64,000 bases of DNA, from positions 315,001-379,000 of the forward strand of contig CP119312.1 in assembly GCA_029202405.1 (NCBI GenBank), given 5' to 3'. Shown here one piece after another: positions 49,451-58,616 of the stretch. The notes beneath the pieces are model-generated. The model was not told where the DNA came from. It saw only the letters and a list, made by a program, of their open reading frames with translations, and made no database searches. Each line of letters opens with the position of its first letter. Position 1 is the stretch's first letter. The DNA comes from Candidatus Devosia phytovorans. GTDB lineage: Bacteria > Pseudomonadota > Alphaproteobacteria > Rhizobiales > Devosiaceae. A program made the position numbers and the translations under genes.

Positions 49451-51361
49451 ATGAGGAAAGACTTTGTCTTCGGCCTGGGCGGGGCGGTTGCGCTTGCCGC
49501 CATGATGGCCGCGGCTGTGCCCGCCCTGGGCCAGCAGCAATCGCCGGTGCTCGACGCAGCGGTGGAGAGCGGGGAGCTACCAGCCCTGGCCGACCGCCTG
49601 CCGAGCGATCCGCTGGTGATCACGCCGGTCGAGAGTGTCGGCACCTATGGCGGCACCTGGCGTTCGGCGCTGCGCGGTGGCGGCGACAATGCCTGGATCT
49701 CGCGCACCGTCGGCTATGATGGCTTGGTGCGTTACGACCGCGAGTGGAAGGAAATCATCCCCAATCTCGCTGCGAGCTGGGAAATCAGCGAGGACGCCAA
49801 GACCTATACGTTCAAGCTGCGCGATGGCCTCAAGTGGAGCGATGGCGAGCCCTTCACCTCCGCCGATGTCGCCTTTGCCATGGAGGTCTTCCAGACGCCC
49901 AGCTATGCGGCCGGGTCGTTCATGAAGAACCCCAATAACAAGGTCTCGATCGAGATCGTCGATGACACCACGTTCAAATATGTCTTCGAAAAGCCCAATG
50001 GCATCCTGCTCGACGAGCTGGCCAGCGTGAACGGCATCAACCCTGTCTCGCTGCCCGAGCATTATTGCGGCCAGTTTTTCCCGGGCACCAATGAAGCCGC
50101 GTCGGAAGAGGCGAAAGCGGCCGGGTTCGAGACCTGGGAATTGTGGATGGAAGACCGCTGCGCCTGGGGCAATGAAACCATCCGCTACGCCAACCCGGAA
50201 ATTCCGACGCTGATGGCCTGGATGGTCGAGGAGCCGCTGACCGGCTCGGCGACCCGCCTGACCTTTGTGCGCAATCCCTATTACTGGAAGGTCGATACCG
50301 AGGGGAACCAGCTGCCCTATATCGACAAGCTCGACATGCGCGTGTCGGACTCGGTGGAAGAAATTACGCTGATGGCCCTCAATGGCGAGATCGACTACCA
50401 GGACCGCCACATCGCCACGACGATCAACCAGCCGCTGTTCTTTGATGGGCAGGAAGCCGGTGGTTATCACCTCGGCGCCAATGTCAGCGCCCATTCCAAC
50501 AATATGGCGCTGCAGTTCAACTTCAACCATGTCGACCCCAAGCGGGCCGAGCTGTTCCAGAACAAGGATTTCCGCATCGGCATTTCCCATGCCCTCGACC
50601 GGCAGGAAATCGTCGACGTGGTGTTCACTGGCGAAGGCGAGCCCTACCAGGTCGCGCCGCGTCCAGAGTCGGTCTATTACGACGAGGAATATGCCAAGCA
50701 GTATACCGAGTTCGACCCCGAGCTTGCGGCCCAGCATTTCACTGCTGCTGGCTTGGTGCAGGGCGGGGACGGCATGTGGACCTTTGCCGATGGCACGCCG
50801 CTGGTGCTGACCATCGACATCATCGCGGCGCTGCGCCCCGAATGGGTCGACATCATGGAACTGGTACAGCTGCAGCTGGCCGGTGCCGGCATCAAGATCG
50901 AGATCAACAACATCGACCGCACACTCTATTACGACAAGCGCCCAGCCGGCGAATATGACGCCCAGGTGTGGACGGGCGACGGTGGCCTCGATGTGGTGCA
51001 GGAGCCGCGCTACTACATGGCCTTCTCCGACGAATCCGTCTGGGCCTTCCGCTGGGTGCAGTGGTGGCAGGGCACCAATCCGGAAATCGCCGAAGAGCCA
51101 GCCGACTGGGCCAAGCAGCAGATGGATCTCTATGACCAGCTGCGGGCTGAAGGGGATGCTACCAAGCGCGAAGCGCTGATGAAGCAGATCCTGGTCATCG
51201 GCAAGGAGAACTTCCCGGTCATCGGCATCAACCTGCCCGGACCCGGCTACTACATCGCCCGCAACAATCTCAAGAACGTCCCGGCCGATATGCTGTTCGC
51301 CTACCTGTTCCCGACGCCGGCACCCTATGATCCGTTCCAGTGGTATTTCGCCGCCGAGTAA
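49451..51361 (+). CDS. SBP_bac_5 solute-binding protein of the second importer
   Basis: A 636-residue periplasmic binding protein. The signal peptide is RKDFVFGLGGAVALAAMMAAAVPALGQQ. SBP_bac_5 motifs include LAASWEISEDAKTYTFKLRDGLKWSDGEPFTSADVAFAME, then RNPYYWKVDTEGNQLPYIDKLDMRV and KDFRIGISHALDRQEIVDVVF. ATG 49451 has a GGGAGGAC ribosome site. It resembles the binding protein at 38148 in general build but not closely. Given the LacI regulator and glycan enzymes, the ligand is probably an oligosaccharide rather than a peptide. That is an inference. Confidence 0.93.
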   Translation: MRKDFVFGLGGAVALAAMMAAAVPALGQQQSPVLDAAVESGELPALADRLPSDPLVITPVESVGTYGGTWRSALRGGGDNAWISRTVGYDGLVRYDREWKEIIPNLAASWEISEDAKTYTFKLRDGLKWSDGEPFTSADVAFAMEVFQTPSYAAGSFMKNPNNKVSIEIVDDTTFKYVFEKPNGILLDELASVNGINPVSLPEHYCGQFFPGTNEAASEEAKAAGFETWELWMEDRCAWGNETIRYANPEIPTLMAWMVEEPLTGSATRLTFVRNPYYWKVDTEGNQLPYIDKLDMRVSDSVEEITLMALNGEIDYQDRHIATTINQPLFFDGQEAGGYHLGANVSAHSNNMALQFNFNHVDPKRAELFQNKDFRIGISHALDRQEIVDVVFTGEGEPYQVAPRPESVYYDEEYAKQYTEFDPELAAQHFTAAGLVQGGDGMWTFADGTPLVLTIDIIAALRPEWVDIMELVQLQLAGAGIKIEINNIDRTLYYDKRPAGEYDAQVWTGDGGLDVVQEPRYYMAFSDESVWAFRWVQWWQGTNPEIAEEPADWAKQQMDLYDQLRAEGDATKREALMKQILVIGKENFPVIGINLPGPGYYIARNNLKNVPADMLFAYLFPTPAPYDPFQWYFAAE

Positions 51362-51435
51362 CGGATCCCTCCCGCTCCTCGCGGCCCTCCCTGGCCGCGA
51401 GGAGTTCGAAGGCGGCGAAGATGTTTTTCGCTGCG

Positions 51436-51551
51436 TACCCCCTCCTAGCCTCCCCCTGAAAAGGGGGAGGGACCGTGCGGTGGGCTGGGCACGATTTTGC
51501 CCCAAACTCGATCTGTCCCTCCCCCTATCAGGGGGAGGCTAAGAGGGGGTA
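51436..51551. repeat. 116-bp inverted-repeat element, copy A
   Basis: The element begins TACCCCCTCCTAGCCTCCC and ends with the near-complement. This gives terminal inverted repeats of about 37 bases, each with its own small CCCCCT/AGGGGG hairpin, around a centre of about 40 bases. A homologous copy lies at 60896-61012. It sits between the binding-protein and permease genes without breaking either. Confidence 0.75.
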
Positions 51552-51581
51552 TCCCCAGATATAAGTTGAGGAGACGCCGAA

Positions 51582-52574
51582 GTGCTGCGTTTCATTTTCA
51601 AGCGGCTGATCGCCATGGTCCTGACCATATGGGCCGTTTCGATCGTGGCCTTTGCCATCATCCAGCTGCCGCCTGGCGATTACCTGACCACCTATATGGC
51701 TTCGCTTGCGGCCAATGGCGATCGCGTGGACCCCGCGCAGATCGAGGCGCTGCGCCAGCGCTATGGCTTTGGCGAGCCCTTCCTCGTGCAATACTGGAAA
51801 TGGTTTTCGGGGATTTTGACCCGCGGCGATTTCGGCCAGAGCTTTGAGTGGAAAGCGCCGGTGACGAGCCTGATCTGGGGGCGGCTGGGCAATTCCATCC
51901 TGCTCGAAGGCGTGGCCGTGATGGTGATGTGGCTGGTGGCCCTGCCGATCGGCATCTATGCCGCCGTGCGCAAATATTCCTTTGGCGATTACCTCACGAC
52001 CATCGGTGGCTTCATCGGCCTCGCCATTCCCAATTTCCTCTTCGCGCTGATCCTGATGTATTTGAGCTATGTGTGGTTCGGCACGACGATCGGCGGGCTG
52101 TTCTCGCCGCAGTTCGAACAGGCGCATTGGAGCCTGCCACGCATCTGGGATTTTCTGACCCATGCCTGGGCGCCGATCCTGGTGCTGTCGACGGCGGGGA
52201 CGGCGGAGCTGATCCGCATCCTGCGCGCCAATCTGCTCGATGAGCTCAAGAAGCCCTATGTGACGACGGCGCGGGCCAAGGGGCTGAGCGAATTCCGCAC
52301 CATCATGAAATATCCGGTGCGGGTGGCGCTCAATCCGCTGGTTTCGACCATCGGCTGGCTGCTGCCGGCGCTGGTGTCGAGTTCGGTCATCGTTTCGGTG
52401 GTGCTCAACCTGCCAACGGCTGGGCCGCTGCTGCTGCGCTCGCTGACCAGCCAGGACATGTTTCTTGCCGGCGCGATCATCATGCTGCTCGGCATTCTGA
52501 CGGTGATCGGCACGCTGGTCTCTGACCTGCTGCTCGCCTGGATCGACCCCCGCATTCGCTACGGGAGCAAGTAA
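51582..52574 (+). CDS. ABC permease, DppB/OppB type (second importer)
   Basis: A 330-residue permease with about six membrane segments. The N-terminus is RFIFKRLIAMVLTIWAVSIVAFAIIQLPPGDYLTTYM. The EAA loop contains VTTARAKGLSEFRTIMKYPVRVALNPL. The start is GTG 51582 with a GAGGAG ribosome site. The gap after the binding-protein gene is filled by the inverted-repeat element at 51436. The stop overlaps the next permease start (TAATG). Confidence 0.95.
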   Translation: MLRFIFKRLIAMVLTIWAVSIVAFAIIQLPPGDYLTTYMASLAANGDRVDPAQIEALRQRYGFGEPFLVQYWKWFSGILTRGDFGQSFEWKAPVTSLIWGRLGNSILLEGVAVMVMWLVALPIGIYAAVRKYSFGDYLTTIGGFIGLAIPNFLFALILMYLSYVWFGTTIGGLFSPQFEQAHWSLPRIWDFLTHAWAPILVLSTAGTAELIRILRANLLDELKKPYVTTARAKGLSEFRTIMKYPVRVALNPLVSTIGWLLPALVSSSVIVSVVLNLPTAGPLLLRSLTSQDMFLAGAIIMLLGILTVIGTLVSDLLLAWIDPRIRYGSK

Positions 52575-53716
52575 TGGCCGTGGACACTCTTCCCCATGCA
52601 GACGTTGAAGCCCCGGTCGTTCGTCGTGCCAAGCGCGAAAGCCAGTTCGGGCTGATGTGGCGCCGCTTCAAGCGGCACAAGCTGGCGCTGGTGAGCCTGT
52701 GGATCGTGGTGCTCTTCTATCTGGTCGCCATTCTGGCCGACTTCCTGGCGCCGGCCGATCCTTCGGCCTATAGCGCGCGCTATACCTATGCGCCGCCGCA
52801 GGGCCTGCAGCTTTTCTCGACCAGCGAGGATGGAGGCTGGCAGTTCAATCCGCATGTGAATGGCTATTCCAGCGAGATCGACCGCGCCGCCATGCGGCGG
52901 ACCTTTGTCGTCGATCCGACGATCCAGAATCCGGTGCGGTTCTTTGCGCCGAGCGAGCCCTATACTCTGATGGGTTTCATTCCGATGAGCGTGAAGCTGA
53001 TCGGCGTCGAGAACCCGCGCGACCCCTTTTATATCCTGGGCGCCGATCGGCTGGGCCGGGATCTGCTCAGCCGCCTTATCCATGGCACGCGCATATCGCT
53101 GTCCATCGGCCTCGCCGGGGTGACGCTCAGCCTCTTCTTCGGCATCGTGATCGGCGGCTTTGCCGGCTATTACGGCGGCTGGTTCGACAGCGCGGTGATG
53201 CGCGTGGTGGAATTCATCCGCTCGATGCCAACAATACCCTTGTGGCTGGGGCTGGCGGCGGCGCTGCCCAAGGACTGGAGTGGGCTGCAGACCTATTTTG
53301 CCATCACGATCATCCTCAGCCTCATCGGCTGGACAGAACTGGCGCGCGTGGTCCGCGGGCGGTTCCTCAGTTTGAGGACCGAGGATTTCGTGACGGCGGC
53401 GCAGCTCGATGGCGCCAGTGACTGGCGCATCATCACGCGGCACATGGTGCCCAGCTTCATGAGCCATATCATTGCGGCGGCGACGCTGGCCATTCCGGGC
53501 ATGATCCTTGCCGAAACGGCGCTGAGCTTTCTGGGCCTGGGCCTGCAGGCGCCGATCGTCAGCTGGGGCACGCTGCTGCAGGACGCGCAGAATATCCGCA
53601 CGCTGGCCAGTGCGCCGTGGCTGCTGGCGCCGGGGCTTTGCGTCGTCGTCATCATCCTTGCCATGAACTTTTTCGGAGACGGCCTTCGTGATGCCGCTGA
53701 TCCCCATGGACGATAA
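52574..53716 (+). CDS. ABC permease, DppC/OppC type (second importer)
   Basis: A 380-residue permease. A cytoplasmic lead and first membrane segment (HKLALVSLWIVVLFYLVAILADFLAP) are followed by a periplasmic insert and the permease core, with LGADRLGRDLLSRLIHGTRISLSIGLAGV. The EAA loop is FVTAAQLDGASDWRIITRHMVPSFMSHI. Its 3' end overlaps the following ATPase gene in another frame, so the genes are tightly coupled. Confidence 0.95.
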   Translation: MAVDTLPHADVEAPVVRRAKRESQFGLMWRRFKRHKLALVSLWIVVLFYLVAILADFLAPADPSAYSARYTYAPPQGLQLFSTSEDGGWQFNPHVNGYSSEIDRAAMRRTFVVDPTIQNPVRFFAPSEPYTLMGFIPMSVKLIGVENPRDPFYILGADRLGRDLLSRLIHGTRISLSIGLAGVTLSLFFGIVIGGFAGYYGGWFDSAVMRVVEFIRSMPTIPLWLGLAAALPKDWSGLQTYFAITIILSLIGWTELARVVRGRFLSLRTEDFVTAAQLDGASDWRIITRHMVPSFMSHIIAAATLAIPGMILAETALSFLGLGLQAPIVSWGTLLQDAQNIRTLASAPWLLAPGLCVVVIILAMNFFGDGLRDAADPHGR

Positions 53717-54728
53717 ACCCATCCTTTCGATCGCCGACATGTCGATCGTGTTTTCGTCGCCTGACGAGGCTGACATCGAGGCAGTGCGGCAGGTCGACCT
53801 GACGCTGACGCCGGGCAAGACCCTGGCGCTGGTGGGGGAAAGCGGCTGCGGCAAGTCGGTGACGGCGCGGGCCGTGCTGCGGCTGCTGGACAAGAATGCG
53901 AAAATCCAGCGCGGTTCGATCCTGTTTGCGCCGGGGGACCAGGCGCCGACCGATATTGCGCGGCTGAAGCCCGACAGCCTGCCGCTGCGGGCCATCCGCG
54001 GCAACCAGATCTCGATGATCTTCCAGGAGCCGATGAGCTCGCTGTCGCCGGTGCATACGATTGGCGACCAGATCGACGAGATGGTGATCATTCACGAGCG
54101 GCTGAAGCCGAAACAGGCGCGGGAGCGCACGGTGGCGCTGCTCGACCAGGTGGGCATTCCCGGCGCGCGGGAGCGGGCCGATGCCTATCCGTTCCAGCTG
54201 TCGGGCGGCTTGCGGCAGCGGGCGATGATCGCCATGGCGCTGGCCTGTACGCCGCGCGTGCTGATCGCGGACGAGCCGACGACGGCGCTGGATGTGACGA
54301 CGCAGGCGCAGATCCTGGATTTGCTGAAACAGTTGCAGGACGATTTCGGCATGGCCATGCTGTTCATCACCCATGACCTGGGCGTGGTGGCCGAAATCGC
54401 CGACGAAGTGGCGGTGATGTATCTGGGCGATGTGGTGGAGCAGGGCAGCGTCTTCGACGTCTTCGCGGCGCCGAAACACCCCTATACGCGGGCGCTGATG
54501 AGCTCCATTCCCAAGATGGCGCGCAAGGCCGACCGGGTGCGCCTATCACCGATCAAGGGCACGGTGCCGGCGCCGAAAGACCGGCCCGCGGGCTGTGCCT
54601 TTACCAGCCGATGTCCGCATGCCTTCGAGCCCTGCGCTTCGGTGCGGCCGGAGCGGACGCATGTCGGCGAGGGGCATCATGCGCGCTGTCACCTGCTGAC
54701 GCGGCAGCCTGTGGAGGCGGTGGCATGA
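53691..54728 (+). CDS. ABC ATPase, DppD/OppD type
   Basis: An ATPase subunit of about 345 residues. It has Walker A GESGCGKS, Q-loop IFQEPMSSLSPVHTIGDQ, signature LSGGLRQRA (Leu in place of the usual Gln) and Walker B VLIADEPTTALD. The C-terminal oligopeptide-type extension has a Cys cluster (CAFTSRCPHAFEPC). The start could be GTG 53688, ATG 53691 or ATG 53706. ATG 53691 has a GGAGA sequence 10 bases upstream. It overlaps the permease gene and the partner ATPase gene. Confidence 0.93.
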   Translation: MPLIPMDDKPILSIADMSIVFSSPDEADIEAVRQVDLTLTPGKTLALVGESGCGKSVTARAVLRLLDKNAKIQRGSILFAPGDQAPTDIARLKPDSLPLRAIRGNQISMIFQEPMSSLSPVHTIGDQIDEMVIIHERLKPKQARERTVALLDQVGIPGARERADAYPFQLSGGLRQRAMIAMALACTPRVLIADEPTTALDVTTQAQILDLLKQLQDDFGMAMLFITHDLGVVAEIADEVAVMYLGDVVEQGSVFDVFAAPKHPYTRALMSSIPKMARKADRVRLSPIKGTVPAPKDRPAGCAFTSRCPHAFEPCASVRPERTHVGEGHHARCHLLTRQPVEAVA

Positions 54729-55756
54729 GCACGCTTCTGACCGTCGAAAACCTCTCGAAATATTTCACGCTGAGCGGCGGGCTGTTCGGCAAGGAGAGGC
54801 GGCTCGATGCGCTGACCGATATCAATCTCACCGTCGAGGCCGGGGAGACGCTGGCCATCGTGGGCGAGAGTGGCTGCGGCAAGACCACGCTGGGGCGCTG
54901 CATTATCAACGCACAGCCGTCGAGCGAGGGGCGGGTGGTCTATCATCCGAAGGCGGGCGGAGACATCGAGCTGACGGCGCTGAGCAAGCGGGAGATCAAG
55001 CCGTGGCGGCAGGATATCCGCATGATCTTCCAGGACCCGATGAGCTCGCTCAATCCCAATATGCGGGTCTTCGATATCGTCGCCGAGCCGCTGCGGATCC
55101 ACAAGATCTGCAAGGGGCGGGCGCTTGAAGAGCGGGTGATTTCGGTGCTGGAAAAGGTCGGCATTCCGGCCGAGGCGGCGGGACGCTATCCGCATGCCTT
55201 TTCGGGCGGGCAGCGGCAGCGCATCGGCATTGCCCGGGCGCTGGTGCTGGACCCCAAGCTGGTGATTGCCGACGAGGCGGTGTCGGCGCTGGACGTTTCG
55301 ATCCAGGCGCAGGTGCTGAACCTGCTGGAAGACCTCAAGGCCGAGTTCGGGCTGACCTATATCTTCATCAGCCATGACCTGGGGGTGGTCAACTATATCG
55401 CCGATAGGGTGGTGGTGATGTATCTCGGCCATGTGGTGGAGAATGCGCCCACGGAGATGCTCTTCGAGCGGCCGCGCCATCCCTATACCGAGCTGCTTCT
55501 GGAAGCCCTGCCGATTGCCGATCCCTTGCGGCGCAAGGGGCGGAAGACCGAAGCGCGCGGGGAAATCCCCTATCTGGGCAATCGGCCGGTCGGCTGTCCG
55601 TTCAACACCCGCTGCAAATATGCCGAAGACCGCTGCCGGAGCGAAAAGCCGAAGCTGCGCGCGATCCATGGCTCCGCGCAGGAAGCGGCCTGCCATTTCG
55701 CCGAAACACTCGATCTCAAGGGCGCTTACGAGACGCCTGCAAAGGAATATGCCTGA
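54725..55756 (+). CDS. ABC ATPase, DppF/OppF type
   Basis: A 343-residue ATPase subunit. It has Walker A GESGCGKTT, Q-loop IFQDPMSSLNPNMRVFD, signature FSGGQRQRI and Walker B VIADEAVSALD. In that last motif Ala-Val replaces the common Pro-Thr/Ser but the catalytic Glu is kept. A C-terminal Cys-rich extension is present (CPFNTRCKYAEDRC). ATG 54725 overlaps the previous stop by four bases. Its own stop overlaps the DUF2264 gene by one base, which ties the enzymes below to this importer. Confidence 0.95.
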   Translation: MSTLLTVENLSKYFTLSGGLFGKERRLDALTDINLTVEAGETLAIVGESGCGKTTLGRCIINAQPSSEGRVVYHPKAGGDIELTALSKREIKPWRQDIRMIFQDPMSSLNPNMRVFDIVAEPLRIHKICKGRALEERVISVLEKVGIPAEAAGRYPHAFSGGQRQRIGIARALVLDPKLVIADEAVSALDVSIQAQVLNLLEDLKAEFGLTYIFISHDLGVVNYIADRVVVMYLGHVVENAPTEMLFERPRHPYTELLLEALPIADPLRRKGRKTEARGEIPYLGNRPVGCPFNTRCKYAEDRCRSEKPKLRAIHGSAQEAACHFAETLDLKGAYETPAKEYA

Positions 55757-57609
55757 TGACTTATGATCCGGTGAGCGCCAATCCACTGCATGGCAATCCG
55801 CTCAAGACCCGCGCCGATGTGGAGAAGGGGTTGCGGGACCTGTTCAATCCGCTGCTGCCGTTCTTTTCGGAAGGCGGGGCGCGCGTGCGGCTCGATGGGG
55901 CGGCGGCGCATTTCGATCGGGCGGCGGCGGACCTCGAAGGCTTTGCCCGGCCGCTGTGGGGGCTGACGCCCTTGGCGGCGGGCGGGGCGGAGTTCGACCA
56001 TTGGGCGCTGTATCGCCGCGGGCTGGCCAATGGCACGGACCCGGAGCATCCGGAATATTGGGGGCAGGTCAATGCCACCGACCAGCGCATGGTCGAGCTG
56101 GCGGCGATCGGTTTTACCATGCGGCTGCTGCCGCATCTGGTCTGGGAGCCGCTCGACGAGAAAGCCAAAAGCAATCTTGCGGCCTATTTGAAGCATGCTC
56201 GCCAGTTTGACTATGCCGACAACAACTGGAAGTTCTTCCGGGTGCTGGTCGATCTGGGGCTGGAAGAATGCGGCGTGGAGTTCGACCGGTCGCTGACGGA
56301 AAAGTATCTCGAAGAGCTGGACGGGTTCTATCTCGGCGATGGCTGGTATCGCGACGGCAACGTGCGGCGGATCGATCATTACATCCCCTTTGCCATGCAT
56401 TTTTACGGGCTGATCTACGCCAGGCTGGCGCGGGGCGACGCGAAGCGGGTGGCGGCCTACAAGGAGCGCGCCGAGCTGTTTGCGAAGGACATCCGGCACT
56501 GGTTCGATGACGAGGGCGGCACGCTGGCCTTCGGGCGGAGCCTCACCTATCGCTTTGCCTGTGGCGGGATCTGGGGGGCGCTGGCCTTTGCCGATGTCGA
56601 GGCGCTGCCTTGGGGCGAGATCAAGGGGCAGTTCCTGCGGCACCTGCGCTGGTGGGCGGACAAGCCGATCGCCAATCGCGATGGTATTTTGTCCATCGGC
56701 TATGGCTATCCGAACCTCTTCATGTCGGAAGGCTATAATTCGGCCGGTTCGCCCTATTGGGCGCTTAAAGCCTTCCTGCCGCTGGCTTTACCCGAGGATC
56801 ATCCGTTCTGGGCGGCCGAGGAGAGTGGGGCGGTGACGGACGACAAGCCGGTGCCGCTCAAGCATCCCGGCATGGTGATGATGCATACGCCGGGCAATGT
56901 GGTGGGCCTGTCGAGCGGGCAGCAGAACTGGCAGATGCGGGCGGGGACGGAGAAATATGCCAAGTTCGCCTATGCCAGCCGCTATGGTTTTTCGGTGGAA
57001 GTGGACGAACGCGCCTATCAGATGGGTGCCTTCGATGGGGCGCTGGCCTTTTCGGATGACGGGCGGCATTATCGGGTGCGCGAAACCAGCGAGGTGGCGC
57101 AGATTGCCGGCGACACGCTGTTCTCGCGCTGGAAGCCGTGGAGCGATGTGACGGTGGAAACCTGGCTGATCCCGGCCAATCCCTGGCATATAAGGGTGCA
57201 CCGGGTCACGACGCCGCGGGCGCTGCATGCGACCGAAGGTGGCTTTGCCATCGGGCGCGCCGATCTCAATGCGGATGAGTATATCGACGCGGTCGGTCGG
57301 GCGGTGGCCAAGAGCACGACGGATATCAGCGCCATTGTCGATCTCAATGGACAGCGCGAGGGGCGGGCGCATAAGGCCTATCCCAATACCAATCTGATCG
57401 TCGCCAAGACCATCGTGCCGCAGTTGCGCGGCGAGATCCCGGTGGGAACGACAGTACTGGTCACGGCGGCCCTGGCGCTGCCTGCGGGCGCGGGGGCGGA
57501 GGCGGCGTTGAACGCGGTGCCGGCGGCGCCCGACCTTGCGGCGCTCGAGACGCTGTTTGCCCGCGAGGGCAAGGATGTCAGCGCCATACTGGTGCCGGAG
57601 CGCTTTTGA
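55756..57609 (+). CDS. DUF2264 family protein
   Basis: A 617-residue protein of the DUF2264 family (PF10022). The first 370 residues are helical with many Trp, Asp and Glu residues, as in alpha/alpha-barrel carbohydrate enzymes (DVEKGLRDLFNPLLPFF, FARPLWGLTPLAAGG, DNNWKFFRVLVDLGL, YRDGNVRRIDHYIPFAMHFYGLIYARL). The C-terminal part looks beta-rich. No signal peptide is visible, so it acts in the cytoplasm. Family members occur in polysaccharide-use loci but no reaction is firmly known to me. It follows the importer ATPase with a one-base overlap. Confidence 0.9.
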   Translation: MTYDPVSANPLHGNPLKTRADVEKGLRDLFNPLLPFFSEGGARVRLDGAAAHFDRAAADLEGFARPLWGLTPLAAGGAEFDHWALYRRGLANGTDPEHPEYWGQVNATDQRMVELAAIGFTMRLLPHLVWEPLDEKAKSNLAAYLKHARQFDYADNNWKFFRVLVDLGLEECGVEFDRSLTEKYLEELDGFYLGDGWYRDGNVRRIDHYIPFAMHFYGLIYARLARGDAKRVAAYKERAELFAKDIRHWFDDEGGTLAFGRSLTYRFACGGIWGALAFADVEALPWGEIKGQFLRHLRWWADKPIANRDGILSIGYGYPNLFMSEGYNSAGSPYWALKAFLPLALPEDHPFWAAEESGAVTDDKPVPLKHPGMVMMHTPGNVVGLSSGQQNWQMRAGTEKYAKFAYASRYGFSVEVDERAYQMGAFDGALAFSDDGRHYRVRETSEVAQIAGDTLFSRWKPWSDVTVETWLIPANPWHIRVHRVTTPRALHATEGGFAIGRADLNADEYIDAVGRAVAKSTTDISAIVDLNGQREGRAHKAYPNTNLIVAKTIVPQLRGEIPVGTTVLVTAALALPAGAGAEAALNAVPAAPDLAALETLFAREGKDVSAILVPERF

Positions 57610-58616
57610 TGGGGTTCAAACTTGCCTTTGCCATGGCGGCCGACAAGACCAGGCATGTCTTTGACAGCCAGGCTCTGGCCCGGCTGGCGGCATGTTGCGA
57701 CGTGGTGCGGGATGCGCCGCTGGAGGAATTCTCCAGTCCCCAAGCGCGTGCCGTGCTGGCGGAGATCGACATATTGGTGACCGGATGGGGCTGTCCGATG
57801 GTAACGCCGGAGGTGGTGCGCGCCGCGCCCAGGCTCAAGTTGATCGCGCATGCGGCGGGGACGGTCAAATATACGCTGGATGCAGCGGTCTACGAGGCGG
57901 GGATCAAGGTGACGCATGCGGCGGATGCCAACGCGGTGCCGGTGGCCGAATTCACCCTGGCCTCGATCATTTTTGCCAACAAGCGCGTGTTCGAACTGCG
58001 CGACCGCTATCGGGCCGATCCCGGCCGGCGCAGTGCCTATGCGCTGATGAACGAGCCGATCGGCAATTACCATCGCACGGTGGGGCTGGTCGGGGCGTCG
58101 CGCATCGGGCGCAAGGTGGCCAAGATGCTGGAAGGTTTCGATTTCACCGTGCTGGTGCATGATCCCTTTGTGCGGCAGGGCGATCCGGTGCTGGCGCAAG
58201 CTGAGCTTGTCGATCTCGATACGCTGATGGCGCGCTCGGATGTGGTGTCGGTGCATGCGCCGTCGCTGCCTTCGACAATGGGCATGATCGGGGTGCGGCA
58301 GTTTGCGCTGATGCAGGATGGTGCGGCGTTCATCAATACGGCGCGCGGTGCGCTGGTCGATGAAGCGGCTTTGATTGCCGCGTTGCAGAGCGGGCGCATT
58401 CATGCGGTGATCGACGTGACCGATCCGGAGATCCCGGAGGCTGGTTCGCCGCTCTACAGCCTGCCCAATGTCTTTTTGACGCCGCATGTGGCGGGAGCGG
58501 TGGGCATGGAGCGGCTGCGGCTGGGCGAGCTGGCGGTGGATGAAGTGGAACGCTTTGTTGCGGGGCAGAGAATGGAATTCGAGATCGAACCTGCGCTGCT
58601 GGAGCGGCTGGCGTGA
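57609..58616 (+). CDS. D-2-hydroxyacid dehydrogenase family protein
   Basis: A 335-residue NAD(P)-dependent dehydrogenase. The Rossmann loop is TVGLVGASRIGRKVAKML, with Ser in place of the second Gly of the usual GxGxxG. The catalytic Arg is in INTARGALVDEAAL, the Glu in VTDPEIPEAGSPLY and the His in VFLTPHVAGAVG, so all three active-site residues are present. It should interconvert a 2-keto acid and a D-2-hydroxyacid in the cytoplasm. ATG 57609 overlaps the DUF2264 stop. The substrate is unknown but is likely an acid derived from the imported glycan. Confidence 0.93.
   Translation: MGFKLAFAMAADKTRHVFDSQALARLAACCDVVRDAPLEEFSSPQARAVLAEIDILVTGWGCPMVTPEVVRAAPRLKLIAHAAGTVKYTLDAAVYEAGIKVTHAADANAVPVAEFTLASIIFANKRVFELRDRYRADPGRRSAYALMNEPIGNYHRTVGLVGASRIGRKVAKMLEGFDFTVLVHDPFVRQGDPVLAQAELVDLDTLMARSDVVSVHAPSLPSTMGMIGVRQFALMQDGAAFINTARGALVDEAALIAALQSGRIHAVIDVTDPEIPEAGSPLYSLPNVFLTPHVAGAVGMERLRLGELAVDEVERFVAGQRMEFEIEPALLERLA

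Noticed and set aside
49577..51505. Open frame of 642 codons opposite the second binding-protein gene
   Set aside because: Antisense shadow; it also runs through the inverted-repeat element.
51436..51551. Repeated CCCCCT/AGGGGG hairpins as a CRISPR array
   Set aside because: There are only paired inverted ends, no series of direct repeats with unique spacers.
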